A stretch of DNA of 10,005 nucleotides from Chitinophagia bacterium (GCA_010021705.1 RGMU01000041.1:1-10005), one strand, 5' to 3'; counted from the stretch's first letter, positions 1 to 6,627 are shown. Notes: a model not told the origin generated them from the letters alone. Numbers and translations: made by a program.

Positions 1-5
1 TAAAC

Positions 6-28
6 CATGACTTTTGTCAACAAATTTA
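6..28 (-). promoter_or_regulatory. Possible promoter and start of a divergent gene leaving the window
   Basis: Read on the minus strand, bases 28-21 spell TAAATTTG, a match to the Bacteroidota -7 box TAnnTTTG. An ATG lies at 8-6, about where a short-leader transcript would begin translation, so a minus-strand gene may start here and run out of the window with only two codons visible. No TTG is seen at the ideal spacing; the nearest one is 23 bases away. The arms TTTGT (13-17) and ACAAA (20-24) form a small inverted repeat overlapping the box. Without the neighbouring sequence this is weak. Confidence 0.25.
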
Positions 29-115
29 CGGCATTTGTCCGAAATAACCATCAACTAAAAGCTAATGTTTTGATAATTTCTGTTCTATGGTACGTAGGTA
101 GCAGCACGGCAACGG

Positions 116-148
116 TTATGCCATATCAGCTATAATGGCTACCTTTGC
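116..148 (+). promoter_or_regulatory. Bacteroidota-type promoter of the terC-family gene
   Basis: TACCTTTGC at 140-148 matches the -7 consensus TAnnTTTG. TTA at 116-118 lies 21 bases upstream as an imperfect -33 element. The box falls inside the longest open frame, which begins at the ATG at 135. Transcription should therefore start near 153, and the usable start is the in-frame ATG at 159. Confidence 0.55.
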
Positions 149-158
149 GCCATACAGC

Positions 159-941
159 ATGGAACATATTAAAAACCTTCAGGAGCTTATTTCTGATATT
201 ACAAGCAATCCCGGACCATCATCAGCCATTGTGGCAAACTTGATTATTATAGAAAGCCTGATGTCGGTGGACAATGCAGCTGTATTAGCCACTATGGTGC
301 TTGACCTGCCCGAAAAAGACCGTGATAAAGCACTTAAATATGGTATGTTGGGGGCATATTTGTTTCGCGGATTGGCAATGCTGTTTGCGGGTGTGCTTAT
401 CCGTTTTTGGTTTTTAAAACCATTGGGCGGGCTATATTTGCTATACCTTGTGTATGAATGGTGGCACGGCAAGCAAACAAAAACCAAAGAAGACGACTTT
501 GAAGACAAAAAAGCCAATTGGCTATACCGGGCAACAGTGGGCACATTTGGCAACTTTTGGGCAACAGTTGCACTAATAGAACTAATGGACATGGCGTTTT
601 CCATAGACAATGTGTTTGCCGCAGTAGCATTTTCAGACAATATTTTGTTAGTGTGCTTGGGCGTGTTTATAGGCATATTAGCAATGCGGTTTGTGGCGCA
701 AACGTTTGTAAAACTAATGGAGCGTTATCCGTTTTTAGAAACCGCTGCATTTATGGTGATAGGGCTGTTGGGCGTAAAGCTGGCATTGTCTTTAGTGTCT
801 CACTTCATGCCCGAGTCGGCATTTGGTAAGTTTTTAGAAAGCGAAACCACCGATGTGGTTACATCAGTGCTCACGGTGTGCATTTTTGGCATTCCTATAC
901 TTACCAGCCTATTGTTCAATGTGCCCAAGCGGAAAAAATAG
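159..941 (+). CDS. TerC-family integral membrane protein (probable metal-ion exporter)
   Basis: This is a 260-residue polytopic membrane protein of the TerC family. Two copies of the family's acidic signature are visible: IIESLMSVDNAAVLA with SVDN at residues 36-39, and LIELMDMAFSIDNVFAAVAF with SIDN at 148-151. Each sits in a hydrophobic helix with an upstream Glu. About seven membrane segments can be counted, with a charged cytoplasmic stretch near residues 105-120 and a basic end (PKRKK). Members such as E. coli Alx and Bacillus MeeF/YceF export manganese, while others are linked to tellurite resistance; the substrate here is unknown. An in-frame ATG at 135 exists but lies upstream of the -7 promoter box, so ATG 159 is preferred. 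The gene appears monocistronic, since rplU downstream has its own strong promoter. The family call is secure; the metal role is inferred. Confidence 0.9.
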   Translation: MEHIKNLQELISDITSNPGPSSAIVANLIIIESLMSVDNAAVLATMVLDLPEKDRDKALKYGMLGAYLFRGLAMLFAGVLIRFWFLKPLGGLYLLYLVYEWWHGKQTKTKEDDFEDKKANWLYRATVGTFGNFWATVALIELMDMAFSIDNVFAAVAFSDNILLVCLGVFIGILAMRFVAQTFVKLMERYPFLETAAFMVIGLLGVKLALSLVSHFMPESAFGKFLESETTDVVTSVLTVCIFGIPILTSLLFNVPKRKK

Positions 942-1013
942 GCTTGTTAACTGCCCCTCAAAAAGCACGCTGCAAAATAATTGGGCGAAAAAGCGAAAAA
1001 TACGGCGAAAAAA

Positions 1014-1044
1014 TTGGTAGTGCAAAAAATGTGTATTACCTTTG
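1014..1044 (+). promoter_or_regulatory. Strong Bacteroidota promoter of rplU-rpmA
   Basis: TTG at 1014-1016 and TACCTTTG at 1037-1044 are separated by 20 bases, an excellent match to the phylum's -33/-7 promoter. Transcription should begin near 1050, giving a leader of about 15 bases before ATG 1066. A longer open frame with an ATG at 1042 starts inside the -7 box and can be discarded. Confidence 0.8.
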
Positions 1045-1065
1045 CGGGAAATTTTTTTGAGAACC

Positions 1066-1362
1066 ATGTTTGCAATAGTTAACATTGCCGGTCAGCAATT
1101 TAAGGTAAAGCCAAACGATGAGATATTTGTTCATCGTTTACCCGGAGAAGCCGGCGATAATGTAGCGTTTAACGAAGTATTACTTACTTCAAACGAAAGC
1201 GGAATGTCGCTGAAAAGTGATGTGTCTGTACAGGCAGTAATTTTAGAACACCTTAAAGGCGATAAGGTGATAGTGTTTAAGAAAAAACGCCGTAAAGGGT
1301 ACATGAAGAAAAACGGTCATCGCCAATACCTTACCAAAATTAAAATTAGTGCAATAGCCTAA
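1066..1362 (+). CDS. rplU: 50S ribosomal protein L21
   Basis: This 98-residue protein matches bL21 over its full length. It starts MFAIVNIAGQQFKV, the usual beta-strand opening of the family. Its basic C-terminal half contains FKKKRRKGYMKKNGHRQ, the 23S rRNA-binding loop, followed by LTKIKISAI. L21 binds domain I of 23S rRNA in the large subunit and contacts L20. The gene is followed after 52 bases by rpmA in the conserved rplU-rpmA order. The start is fixed both by the L21 N-terminus and by the promoter box at 1037-1044, which excludes the ATG at 1042. Nothing unusual is seen in the protein. Confidence 0.97.
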   Translation: MFAIVNIAGQQFKVKPNDEIFVHRLPGEAGDNVAFNEVLLTSNESGMSLKSDVSVQAVILEHLKGDKVIVFKKKRRKGYMKKNGHRQYLTKIKISAIA

Positions 1363-1414
1363 TTTGGTTTACAGGTAGTTTAATTTATTAATTCCTAATT
1401 AAAATTTAAGAACA

Positions 1415-1678
1415 ATGGCACATAAAAAAGGTGAAGGTAGTGTAAGAAACGGAAGGGACTCGCGCAGCAGGCGTTTAGGCGTAAAAATATATGGTGGTCA
1501 ACCTGCCATACCCGGTAATATAATTGTACGTCAAAGAGGTACAGAATATCATCCCGGCAGCAATGTAGGCATGGGTAAAGACTATACCATTTTTGCCCTA
1601 ACAGCAGGCTTGGTGGAGTTCAAAAAAACACGCTTAAAAACGTATATCTCTGTAGTAGCTCCGGCAGCTACCGCATAA
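1415..1678 (+). CDS. rpmA: 50S ribosomal protein L27
   Basis: This 87-residue protein is bL27. It opens MAHKKGEGSVRNGRDSRSRR and continues LGVKIYGGQ, the conserved N-terminal arm that reaches toward the peptidyl-transferase centre. The core IIVRQRGTEYHPGSNVGMGKD and the C-terminal beta strands are present. There is no Firmicutes-type N-terminal extension requiring cleavage before the MAHKKG start. The gap to rplU is AT-rich without a promoter-like box, so the two are probably co-transcribed. The operon closes at the perfect palindrome at 1710-1739. Confidence 0.97.
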   Translation: MAHKKGEGSVRNGRDSRSRRLGVKIYGGQPAIPGNIIVRQRGTEYHPGSNVGMGKDYTIFALTAGLVEFKKTRLKTYISVVAPAATA

Positions 1679-1709
1679 CAATAATTAATACTTGTTGGTT
1701 AATAATTAA

Positions 1710-1744
1710 CGTATGGGCTGAAAATTTTCAGCCCATACGGTTTT
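1710..1744 (+). terminator. Rho-independent terminator of rplU-rpmA
   Basis: Bases 1710-1724 and 1725-1739 are perfect reverse complements (15 + 15, arm CGTATGGGCTGAAAA). They are followed by G and TTTT. The A-run on the left arm and T-run in the middle mean the RNA would fold with a small loop at the AAAATTTT centre. The element lies 32 bases after the rpmA stop. Its symmetry means it could also work from the other strand. Confidence 0.85.
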
Positions 1745-1764
1745 ATGTGCTCCCGCACTAAAGG

Positions 1765-1790
1765 CTACGCGCCGTAGATATAGCTATATC
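1765..1790. repeat. Two overlapping small inverted repeats upstream of yicC
   Basis: CTACG (1765-1769) and CGTAG (1773-1777) form a 5-base-pair hairpin with a CGC loop. GATATAGCTATATC (1777-1790) is a perfect 14-base palindrome sharing one base with it. They lie between the rpmA terminator and the yicC promoter. They could be a regulator site or part of a short interspersed repeat; nothing in the sequence decides. Confidence 0.35.
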
Positions 1791-1811
1791 CAAAAAATAA
1801 ACACGGCTCTA

Positions 1812-1842
1812 TTGCAATATGCGGGCTATTGGTGTTTCTTTG
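1812..1842 (+). promoter_or_regulatory. Probable promoter of yicC
   Basis: TTG at 1812-1814 and TTTCTTTG at 1835-1842 are spaced by 20 bases. The -7 box deviates from TAnnTTTG at one position. The expected transcription start near 1848 is just upstream of ATGs at 1851 and 1860. Confidence 0.5.
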
Positions 1843-1859
1843 TTCCAAATATGCAGAAT

Positions 1860-2735
1860 ATGCTTTATTCCATGACTGGCTTTGGTAATGCCGAACAAAC
1901 GATTAACAGAAGGCACATAGCCGTAGAAATGAAGGCGGTAAACGGCAAACAGCTTGATATTATGATGAAGCTACCGCCAATGCTACGCATTTATGAAGGC
2001 GAAATAAGAAAACTGCTTGCCAATGTGCTACTAAGAGGTACAATAGATGTGAACATTACCATAAAGCAAGACGGGGCTTCCAAACCCATGGTGGTAAATA
2101 CCGACCTTGCCCTATACTACTACCAAAGCATGAAGCAGCTAAGCACCACCCTAAACCTGCCGGAAGAAAATGTGTTGGCTACGCTGATGCGGATGCCGGA
2201 GGTGGTGGCACAAGAGCAAGACGCGCTACCGGAAGCCGACTTTGAAGGTGTGCTAAAGGTAGTAGCCGCCGCCGCTAATCGCCTTATGGAGCACCGCGAA
2301 CACGAAGGCAGTGCCCTGCACCAAGACCTAATGCAGCGCGTTGAAGCCATTGAACAGGGATTAGAAAAGGTGAACGCACACGAGCCGGAAAGGTTAGCCA
2401 GAATAAGAGAACGCCTTAGCCAATGGGGCATAGCTACAGATGTAAAGCAACCGTTAGATGCCAACCGGCTTGAGCAGGAGCTAATTTACTATATAGAGCG
2501 CATGGACTTTTCGGAAGAGCGCGTCAGGCTTACGCAGCACTGCCACTATTTTAAGCAAACCATTGCCACTACCGACCTTGCCATTGGCAGAAAACTCAAC
2601 TTTATATTGCAAGAAATAGGCAGAGAAATTAACACCTTAGGTGCCAAAGCCAACCATGCCGGCATTCAGCAGTTGGTTATCAACATGAAAGACGACTTAG
2701 AAAAAATGAAAGAACAAGTGCTGAATGTGCTGTGA
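1860..2735 (+). CDS. yicC: YicC/YloC-family endoribonuclease
   Basis: This 291-residue protein has the family length (about 290) and both domains. The N-terminal YicC domain begins MLYSMTGFGNAE and contains VEMKAVNGKQLD. The C-terminal DUF1732 region ends with GRKLNFILQEIGREINTLG (residues 243-261) and a charged helical tail. YicC/YloC proteins are reported to act as endoribonucleases affecting RNA turnover; specific targets here are unknown. The start at 1860 is chosen because it matches the family N-terminus. Upstream alternatives are TTG 1812, which lies in the -33 element, and ATG 1851, which would be almost leaderless. In many Bacteroidota yicC is followed by gmk; here it is followed by a degraded intergenic stretch instead. 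Confidence 0.92.
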   Translation: MLYSMTGFGNAEQTINRRHIAVEMKAVNGKQLDIMMKLPPMLRIYEGEIRKLLANVLLRGTIDVNITIKQDGASKPMVVNTDLALYYYQSMKQLSTTLNLPEENVLATLMRMPEVVAQEQDALPEADFEGVLKVVAAAANRLMEHREHEGSALHQDLMQRVEAIEQGLEKVNAHEPERLARIRERLSQWGIATDVKQPLDANRLEQELIYYIERMDFSEERVRLTQHCHYFKQTIATTDLAIGRKLNFILQEIGREINTLGAKANHAGIQQLVINMKDDLEKMKEQVLNVL

Positions 2736-2865
2736 GGGAGGGGATTTATACGGCTACAATACCCGCCACCCTCCCACTTCACCCACAATCTCCCCGAACT
2801 AAAAAGCGAAGCTATAAGGTTTTGAGGGGGGTATGTTATGATAAACTCATTGCAATTATGATTTG

Positions 2866-3037
2866 CTTTAGAGTCCCTATAAGCCATAATATAGCTCTTT
2901 GTAGTATATTAATATCTTAGTCCATCATTCCGATTCTTCCATTGCCTGCAAATCCAACCTCGTATTTTACCATCAATATGATAATGGTCTAAAACCACAT
3001 CATTCGTAAATTGCCTAATGATTGTTTTTTCGCAAAT
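2866..3037 (-). pseudogene. Decayed HNH / recombination endonuclease VII-like gene fragment
   Basis: The minus strand from 3037 reads ICEKTIIRQFTNDVVL, then DHYHIDGKIRGWICRQ to 2942, with no start codon of its own. This fits the endonuclease VII-like HNH pattern of one or two Cys, then DHxHxxGxxRGxxCxxCN. The second Cys-Asn is replaced (W-K) and the frame closes with a stop at 2911-2909. In another frame, from 2934, the similarity seems to resume: IGMMD, an in-frame TAA at 2919-2917, then DINILQRAILWLIG. That resembles the GDNIEGLQRAIxYL tail of these proteins. A net frame change plus a nonsense codon therefore mark it as dead. Such HNH enzymes cut branched or ordinary DNA and travel with phages and mobile elements. 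The motif match is direct reading; family assignment is from memory, without a search. Confidence 0.6.
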
Positions 3038-3050
3038 GGGTGTGTTTGTT

Positions 3051-3100
3051 ATCTGAATCTGGACGCTCAGGATTTAAAGATTAACAGGACGCACAGATAC
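3051..3100. repeat. Interspersed-repeat-like segment (GATTTAAAGATTAACAGG)
   Basis: The segment runs ATCTGAATCTGGACGCTCAG and then GATTTAAAGATTAACAGGAC, followed by GCACAGAT. It resembles a short sequence I recall scattered between genes in many environmental Bacteroidota genomes. Only one copy is in the window, so repetition cannot be shown here. It abuts the endonuclease relic. Confidence 0.35.
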
Positions 3101-3147
3101 GATTTTATTGTACAAAAATTACACCTAAAATATGTTAAAAATATTGT

Positions 3148-3190
3148 ATTTGCGAGGGAGCGTAGCGACCCGAAGCAACCTATAGTCATG
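3148..3190. repeat. Variant of the GTCATTGCGAGnnnCGAAGCAA-type intergenic repeat
   Basis: Bases 3149-3179 read TTGCGAGGGAGCGTAGCGAC followed by CCGAAGCAACC. This is close to the widespread repeat family containing TTGCGAG...AGCGAAGCAA. The segment folds as TTGC-GA-GGG...CCC-GAA-GCAA, an imperfect hairpin. GTCAT occurs just after it (3185-3189). Such elements act as REP-like intergenic repeats with no fixed function. One copy only is present here. Confidence 0.45.
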
Positions 3191-3240
3191 TTTTTTTAAA
3201 ATAATTTAACATTTTTTAGGCGTATGGCATCACTTTAGAT

Positions 3241-3264
3241 GGCTTCGGCACTGCGTGCCTCGCC
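3241..3264. repeat. Small GC-rich hairpin upstream of recF
   Basis: GGCAC (3247-3251) and GTGCC (3255-3259) pair around a TGC loop. Outer GGC (3241-3243) and GCC (3262-3264) can extend the stem across a small internal loop. There is no T-run, so it is not a standard terminator. It may be part of the repeat-rich spacer. Confidence 0.3.
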
Positions 3265-3312
3265 AAGACGCACCGGGGGAATACACCCACTACATTATCC
3301 ATTAATATACCC

Positions 3313-3320
3313 TATATTTG
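3313..3320 (+). promoter_or_regulatory. -7 promoter box of recF
   Basis: TATATTTG, followed by C, matches the TAnnTTTG consensus exactly. No TTG is found at the ideal -33 spacing. Transcription would start near 3326, so coding cannot begin at the far-upstream ATG 3239. Confidence 0.5.
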
Positions 3321-3361
3321 CATATATGCTCCCTACCGATAGTAATGCCATGCCCTCGGCT

Positions 3362-4438
3362 ATGATTCACCAACTAAGGCTGTTTCAGTATAAAAACTAT
3401 GGCGAAGCCACTTTCACATTTGGCACGGGAGTAAACTGCATTACCGGCAACAATGGCACCGGCAAAACCAACCTTTTAGATGCCATTTACTTTGTGTGCT
3501 TTACCAAAAGCTATTTTTCGCCTACCAACCGTCAGGTGGTGCAGGCAGGCACGAATAGCTTTGCCCTTAAAGCCACCATGCAGCATGGCAGTAAAGCGCA
3601 AGAAATAGCCTGCAAATGGCAAAACGGCAAAAAAGAGATAAGTTGCAATGGTATTGCCTACACTTCGCCGGTGGCGCATATCGGCAAGTTTCCTGCCGTG
3701 ATGATAGCCCCCGATGACGTGGAACTGATAACCGGTGGCAGCGAAGCCCGCCGCCGATGGGCAGACAGTACCCTTTGCCAAACCAACCCCCAATATTTAG
3801 AGCAATGGCTATATTATAACAAAATATTGGCACAGCGAAATGCTTTGCTTAAACAAGCAGCCGGCTACCCACCCGATGCCACACTTATTGCCTATTATAA
3901 CGGTGTGCTTGCCCAAGCGGCTACCTATATTCACCACCAAAGAGTGGGGTTTACCGCAGCAATAGTGCCCCTTTTGCACCACTATTATACCCTTATTAGC
4001 AAATGCAGTGCGTTAGAAGACATCAGTATAGGCTACCAAAGCCACCTGCACACCGCCCCCTTGCAGCACCTTTTAGAACAAAGCCACAACGCAGACCGGC
4101 ATTTGCAGCGCACCACAAAAGGCATTCATAAAGACAACTGGGAGCTAACGCTAAACCAAAGCCCGTTTAAGCATCGCGCATCGCAGGGGCAGCGGAAAAA
4201 CATGCTTTTTGCGTTAAAACTAAGCCAATATAGCTATTTGGCACAGCATACCGGCATCACGCCATTACTGCTTTTAGACGATATTTTTGAAAAACTTGAC
4301 CAAAACCGTATGCAAGCCCTGCTTGAGCTTATCCTTAGCCATACCCATGGGCAAGTATTGCTTACCGATACCCACTACAGCCGCGTGGCAGCCTGCATAA
4401 GTTCAACCCACAATGCCCACTTTATAGCATTAGGATAG
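3362..4438 (+). CDS. recF: DNA replication and repair protein RecF
   Basis: This 358-residue SMC-like ATPase is of normal RecF length. It starts MIHQLRLFQYKNYGEATFTF, the typical beta-sheet opening. Walker A GNNGTGKT is at residues 29-36, the ABC-type signature SQGQRKN at 274-280, and Walker B PLLLLDD at 301-307 with D-loop residues KLDQNR after it. GIHKDNWEL (254-262) stands at the family's GPHRDD position. RecF, with RecO and RecR, loads RecA at single-strand gaps. ATGs at 3326 and 3350 are possible starts after the promoter box at 3313-3320, but 3362 fits the family N-terminus. The gene is not near dnaA/dnaN. Its last 9 bases overlap the end of the convergent kinase gene. Confidence 0.95.
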   Translation: MIHQLRLFQYKNYGEATFTFGTGVNCITGNNGTGKTNLLDAIYFVCFTKSYFSPTNRQVVQAGTNSFALKATMQHGSKAQEIACKWQNGKKEISCNGIAYTSPVAHIGKFPAVMIAPDDVELITGGSEARRRWADSTLCQTNPQYLEQWLYYNKILAQRNALLKQAAGYPPDATLIAYYNGVLAQAATYIHHQRVGFTAAIVPLLHHYYTLISKCSALEDISIGYQSHLHTAPLQHLLEQSHNADRHLQRTTKGIHKDNWELTLNQSPFKHRASQGQRKNMLFALKLSQYSYLAQHTGITPLLLLDDIFEKLDQNRMQALLELILSHTHGQVLLTDTHYSRVAACISSTHNAHFIALG

Positions 4439-6328
4439 TGTAAAAAAGAAGGTAATGCCCTTACCTTGCTCGCCCTCTACCCATATAGTGCCTCCATGCT
4501 TTTCTACAATCCGCTTTACTATGGCTAAGCCCATACCATTGCCCTCAATCCCGCTATGGAAACGCTTAAACGGCGTAAACAGGTTTTGAATGCTATCGGG
4601 GCTTAATCCGGTGCCATTGTCTTTTACATAAAGCACAATTTGTGGTTCTTCCCACTCTTCTTCTCCTTCTTTTTTAATGGCACCTATTTCTATCACCGGC
4701 TGTGGCTTTGCCATAGAATATTTTATGGCATTGGATATAAGGTTGGTGTATAGCCTGCGAATGGCAGCGTCATTAGCCGGTAAGGTGGGCAGCGGATACA
4801 CGGTAATTGTGCCTTTATAGTTGAGTGGCGTTAGCTCATCAATTATTCTTTGCACAACGGTATTCAGGTTGATATCTTGTTTGTCTAAGGAAGAAGTGCC
4901 TAATTTTGAAAACAACAACAAGTCTTTTAGTAATTGCTGCATACCGCTTGCGGTAGTGCTAAGAATTTCTAACAGTTCGGTTTGCTCTTCGTCAAGGTTA
5001 GATACAGAAAGTAGCTCTGCCACATTAATAATGCGGGAAAGGGGCGAATTAAGGTCATGCGCGGCAGAGGCGGTAAAGGCTTTAAGGTCTTGCAGTTTCA
5101 GCAGGTCTTCGGTTATATCGTCCACTGTGGCTATAATGCCATATTGCACGCCAAGCTGGTTGTTCAAAGGGCGGGGCTTAATATTTACCCATATTTTAAC
5201 GTCATTTTTTGTTTTAATTTCTGTTTGCAGGGTGTCAAAGCTGCTTGACTCGGGGTCAAAAAGATGGTCATACACTAATGTGTGCTGCGAAGAAGGTATA
5301 AGCAAGTATAAGGCATCTTGCCCAATAAGTTCGTTTTCGGTATAGCCGGTCATGGCACAAAAGCTTTCGTTGCAAAACAGTATTTTCCCCTGCATACTAA
5401 AACTCAGCACACCTTCATTAATGTTGTTGATAATGGCTTTATAGCGGTTTTCGCTGGTAGCTAACCTCATTTCTGTTTTTTTGGCAAGGAGTTCTTTTTT
5501 GTTTTCTGTGCCGGCATACCATGTTAAAAACAGCAATACCGATATAATAATAGCAAGCGTATTAAGCTCCACACCAAATGCGGAAGGGTAATACTTGTGG
5601 TTCTCGCCCCAAAGCCTTATATAGCCTATTATAGGTGGTAACACAAATACCAAAGGCAAGGTAATGCGCAACAGCTGCCCGCCCTTTAAGTTAGAAGTGA
5701 GTATTTTGGTAAGCGAAAAGCGCGTGTTCATAAAAATGAGACTTGCGCTAAGGGGCATAAACGTTAGCGAAGAAATAAGCGTCATGGGTATATAGCCCAA
5801 AAAGCGAAAGTCTTGCGGTATCTTAAACAAATAGCCTAAAATGGAGATATAGGCAGAAAAAAAGTTGACTAACAGAAGCACATTTTTTAGCCTATTCACC
5901 CAATCATTAGCCACCTTATAAATAAGCATACAATGACCTATGATAAAGAAAGACAAAATGGTGCTAAGGGCTAATATATGATTGTTAATATCGCCGTCAA
6001 ATTTATTGCGGAATAAATAAATATCTAATCTGGCATTTACATTGCCGTAAACGTAGCAGATGCCATGATAAAGGGAGAACAACGATATAAAAAGCGCAAT
6101 GGCAAAAGCAATAGGGTCTTTGGTATGGGTGCGCTCTGATGTGCGGTGCACCCATATACCCGATAATATAAACAGCAATGCCCCCACGGGGTTCATTGCA
6201 CGCATACCGGGTAACACTGATTTAAGAAAACCAACATTTAATATCCAGCCTAATAATACCGAAATACCCGAAGCTATGGTGATATAGCACAGCGAACGAA
6301 CAATGGTTTTCCTTTTAGGTATCTTCAT
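4430..6328 (-). CDS. Membrane-bound PAS sensor histidine kinase
   Basis: This is a 632-residue sensor kinase. Roughly the first 275 residues hold about eight hydrophobic helices, a multi-pass sensor region I do not recognise as a named domain. A PAS domain with its PAC end covers about residues 290-410, starting SENRYKAIINNINEGVLSFS. The HisKA helix has the phospho-acceptor in AAHDLNSPLSRI, with His at about 424. The HATPase domain shows the N-box NLISNAIKYS, the G1 box DNGTG, and the G2 box GNGMGLAIVKRIVEKHGG. It should autophosphorylate and pass phosphate to a response regulator, but none is encoded nearby and the protein has no receiver domain. ATG 6328 is preferred to the in-frame GTG at 6334. 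The 3' end overlaps recF by 9 bases tail to tail. The ligand is unknown. Confidence 0.92.
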   Translation of the reverse strand: MKIPKRKTIVRSLCYITIASGISVLLGWILNVGFLKSVLPGMRAMNPVGALLFILSGIWVHRTSERTHTKDPIAFAIALFISLFSLYHGICYVYGNVNARLDIYLFRNKFDGDINNHILALSTILSFFIIGHCMLIYKVANDWVNRLKNVLLLVNFFSAYISILGYLFKIPQDFRFLGYIPMTLISSLTFMPLSASLIFMNTRFSLTKILTSNLKGGQLLRITLPLVFVLPPIIGYIRLWGENHKYYPSAFGVELNTLAIIISVLLFLTWYAGTENKKELLAKKTEMRLATSENRYKAIINNINEGVLSFSMQGKILFCNESFCAMTGYTENELIGQDALYLLIPSSQHTLVYDHLFDPESSSFDTLQTEIKTKNDVKIWVNIKPRPLNNQLGVQYGIIATVDDITEDLLKLQDLKAFTASAAHDLNSPLSRIINVAELLSVSNLDEEQTELLEILSTTASGMQQLLKDLLLFSKLGTSSLDKQDINLNTVVQRIIDELTPLNYKGTITVYPLPTLPANDAAIRRLYTNLISNAIKYSMAKPQPVIEIGAIKKEGEEEWEEPQIVLYVKDNGTGLSPDSIQNLFTPFKRFHSGIEGNGMGLAIVKRIVEKHGGTIWVEGEQGKGITFFFTLS

Positions 6329-6345
6329 ACACACAGAATCTAATA

Positions 6346-6378
6346 CTAAATGTACAACATTTATTTCTATCCAACAAC
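6346..6378 (-). promoter_or_regulatory. Weak promoter candidate for the histidine kinase
   Basis: On the minus strand TACATTTA (6354-6347) differs by one base from TAnnTTTG. A TTG (6378-6376) lies 21 bases upstream. The predicted start near 6340 leaves a short leader before ATG 6328. Confidence 0.3.
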
Positions 6379-6412
6379 TATATTACGTAATACTTACAAT
6401 AAATTAACATAT

Positions 6413-6434
6413 TTCACACAATTAACGTGTGTAA
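6413..6434. promoter_or_regulatory. Candidate regulator-binding palindrome
   Basis: TTTCACAC, a six-base spacer ATTAAC, then GTGTGTAA form a near-perfect dyad with one mismatch inside the arms. It lies about 75 bases upstream of the predicted kinase transcription start, a position suited to an activator. No regulator is known and chance in AT-rich DNA is possible. Confidence 0.25.
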
Positions 6435-6578
6435 TTGCTAAATTACAAATGTTTTTAATATGTAAACGAACTGAAAGGAGTATTATTTTCCACTTAGTGC
6501 CCTGTGCTATGTTAATGTTTGGCGGTGGATGAGTAGTTATATGCGTATTTTGCACGTATGTAGATAAAAACATCCCCG

Positions 6579-6608
6579 TTGCAAAATGCAGAATAAACGC
6601 TACTTTTG
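6579..6608 (+). promoter_or_regulatory. Promoter of the VOC-family gene
   Basis: TTG at 6579-6581 and TACTTTTG at 6601-6608 are spaced by 19 bases, a full match to the Bacteroidota pattern. The transcript would start near 6614 and translation at ATG 6628. Confidence 0.7.
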
Positions 6609-6627
6609 AGGATAAAAACACAATAGC

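Larger units (their letters stand above)
2736..3361. other. Gene-poor stretch between yicC and recF with relics and repeats
   Basis: No intact gene is supported in these 626 bases. On the minus strand, 2866-3037 holds a decayed HNH/endonuclease VII-like fragment. Bases 3051-3100 and 3148-3190 resemble short interspersed repeats. Bases 3241-3264 form a hairpin, and 3313-3320 is a recF -7 box. The part at 2740-2840 contains G- and C-rich tracts. Short open frames at 2732-2920 and 3011-3199 have no recognisable protein character. Confidence 0.6.
6335..6627. other. Divergent intergenic region between kinase and VOC gene
   Basis: This AT-rich 293-base spacer carries the promoters for both flanking genes. 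It also has an imperfect palindrome at 6413-6434 (arms CACAC 6416-6420 and GTGTG 6427-6431). I see no convincing small gene or RNA in the rest. Open frames at 6350-6532 (+) and 6394-6621 (-) look random. Confidence 0.5.

Noticed and set aside
179..676. 165-codon open frame on the minus strand
   Set aside because: It lies wholly antisense to the TerC-family gene, has no protein-family character, and mirrors the codon structure of the real gene.
2120..2464. 114-codon minus-strand frame inside yicC
   Set aside because: It is a shadow of yicC, Ser/Cys/Arg-rich with no domain pattern.
2732..2920. Possible small gene directly after yicC
   Set aside because: No start signal or protein character, and it overlaps the opposite-strand endonuclease relic.
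3011..3199. Possible 62-residue gene
   Set aside because: It runs through two repeat-like segments and the relic boundary; the translation looks random.
4821..5345. 174-codon plus-strand frame inside the kinase gene
   Set aside because: It is antisense to the conserved PAS/HisKA region; its Ser-rich composition is that expected from the complement of the kinase codons.
6394..6621. Minus-strand 75-codon frame between kinase and VOC gene
   Set aside because: It spans the VOC promoter and the intergenic dyad; no recognisable features.
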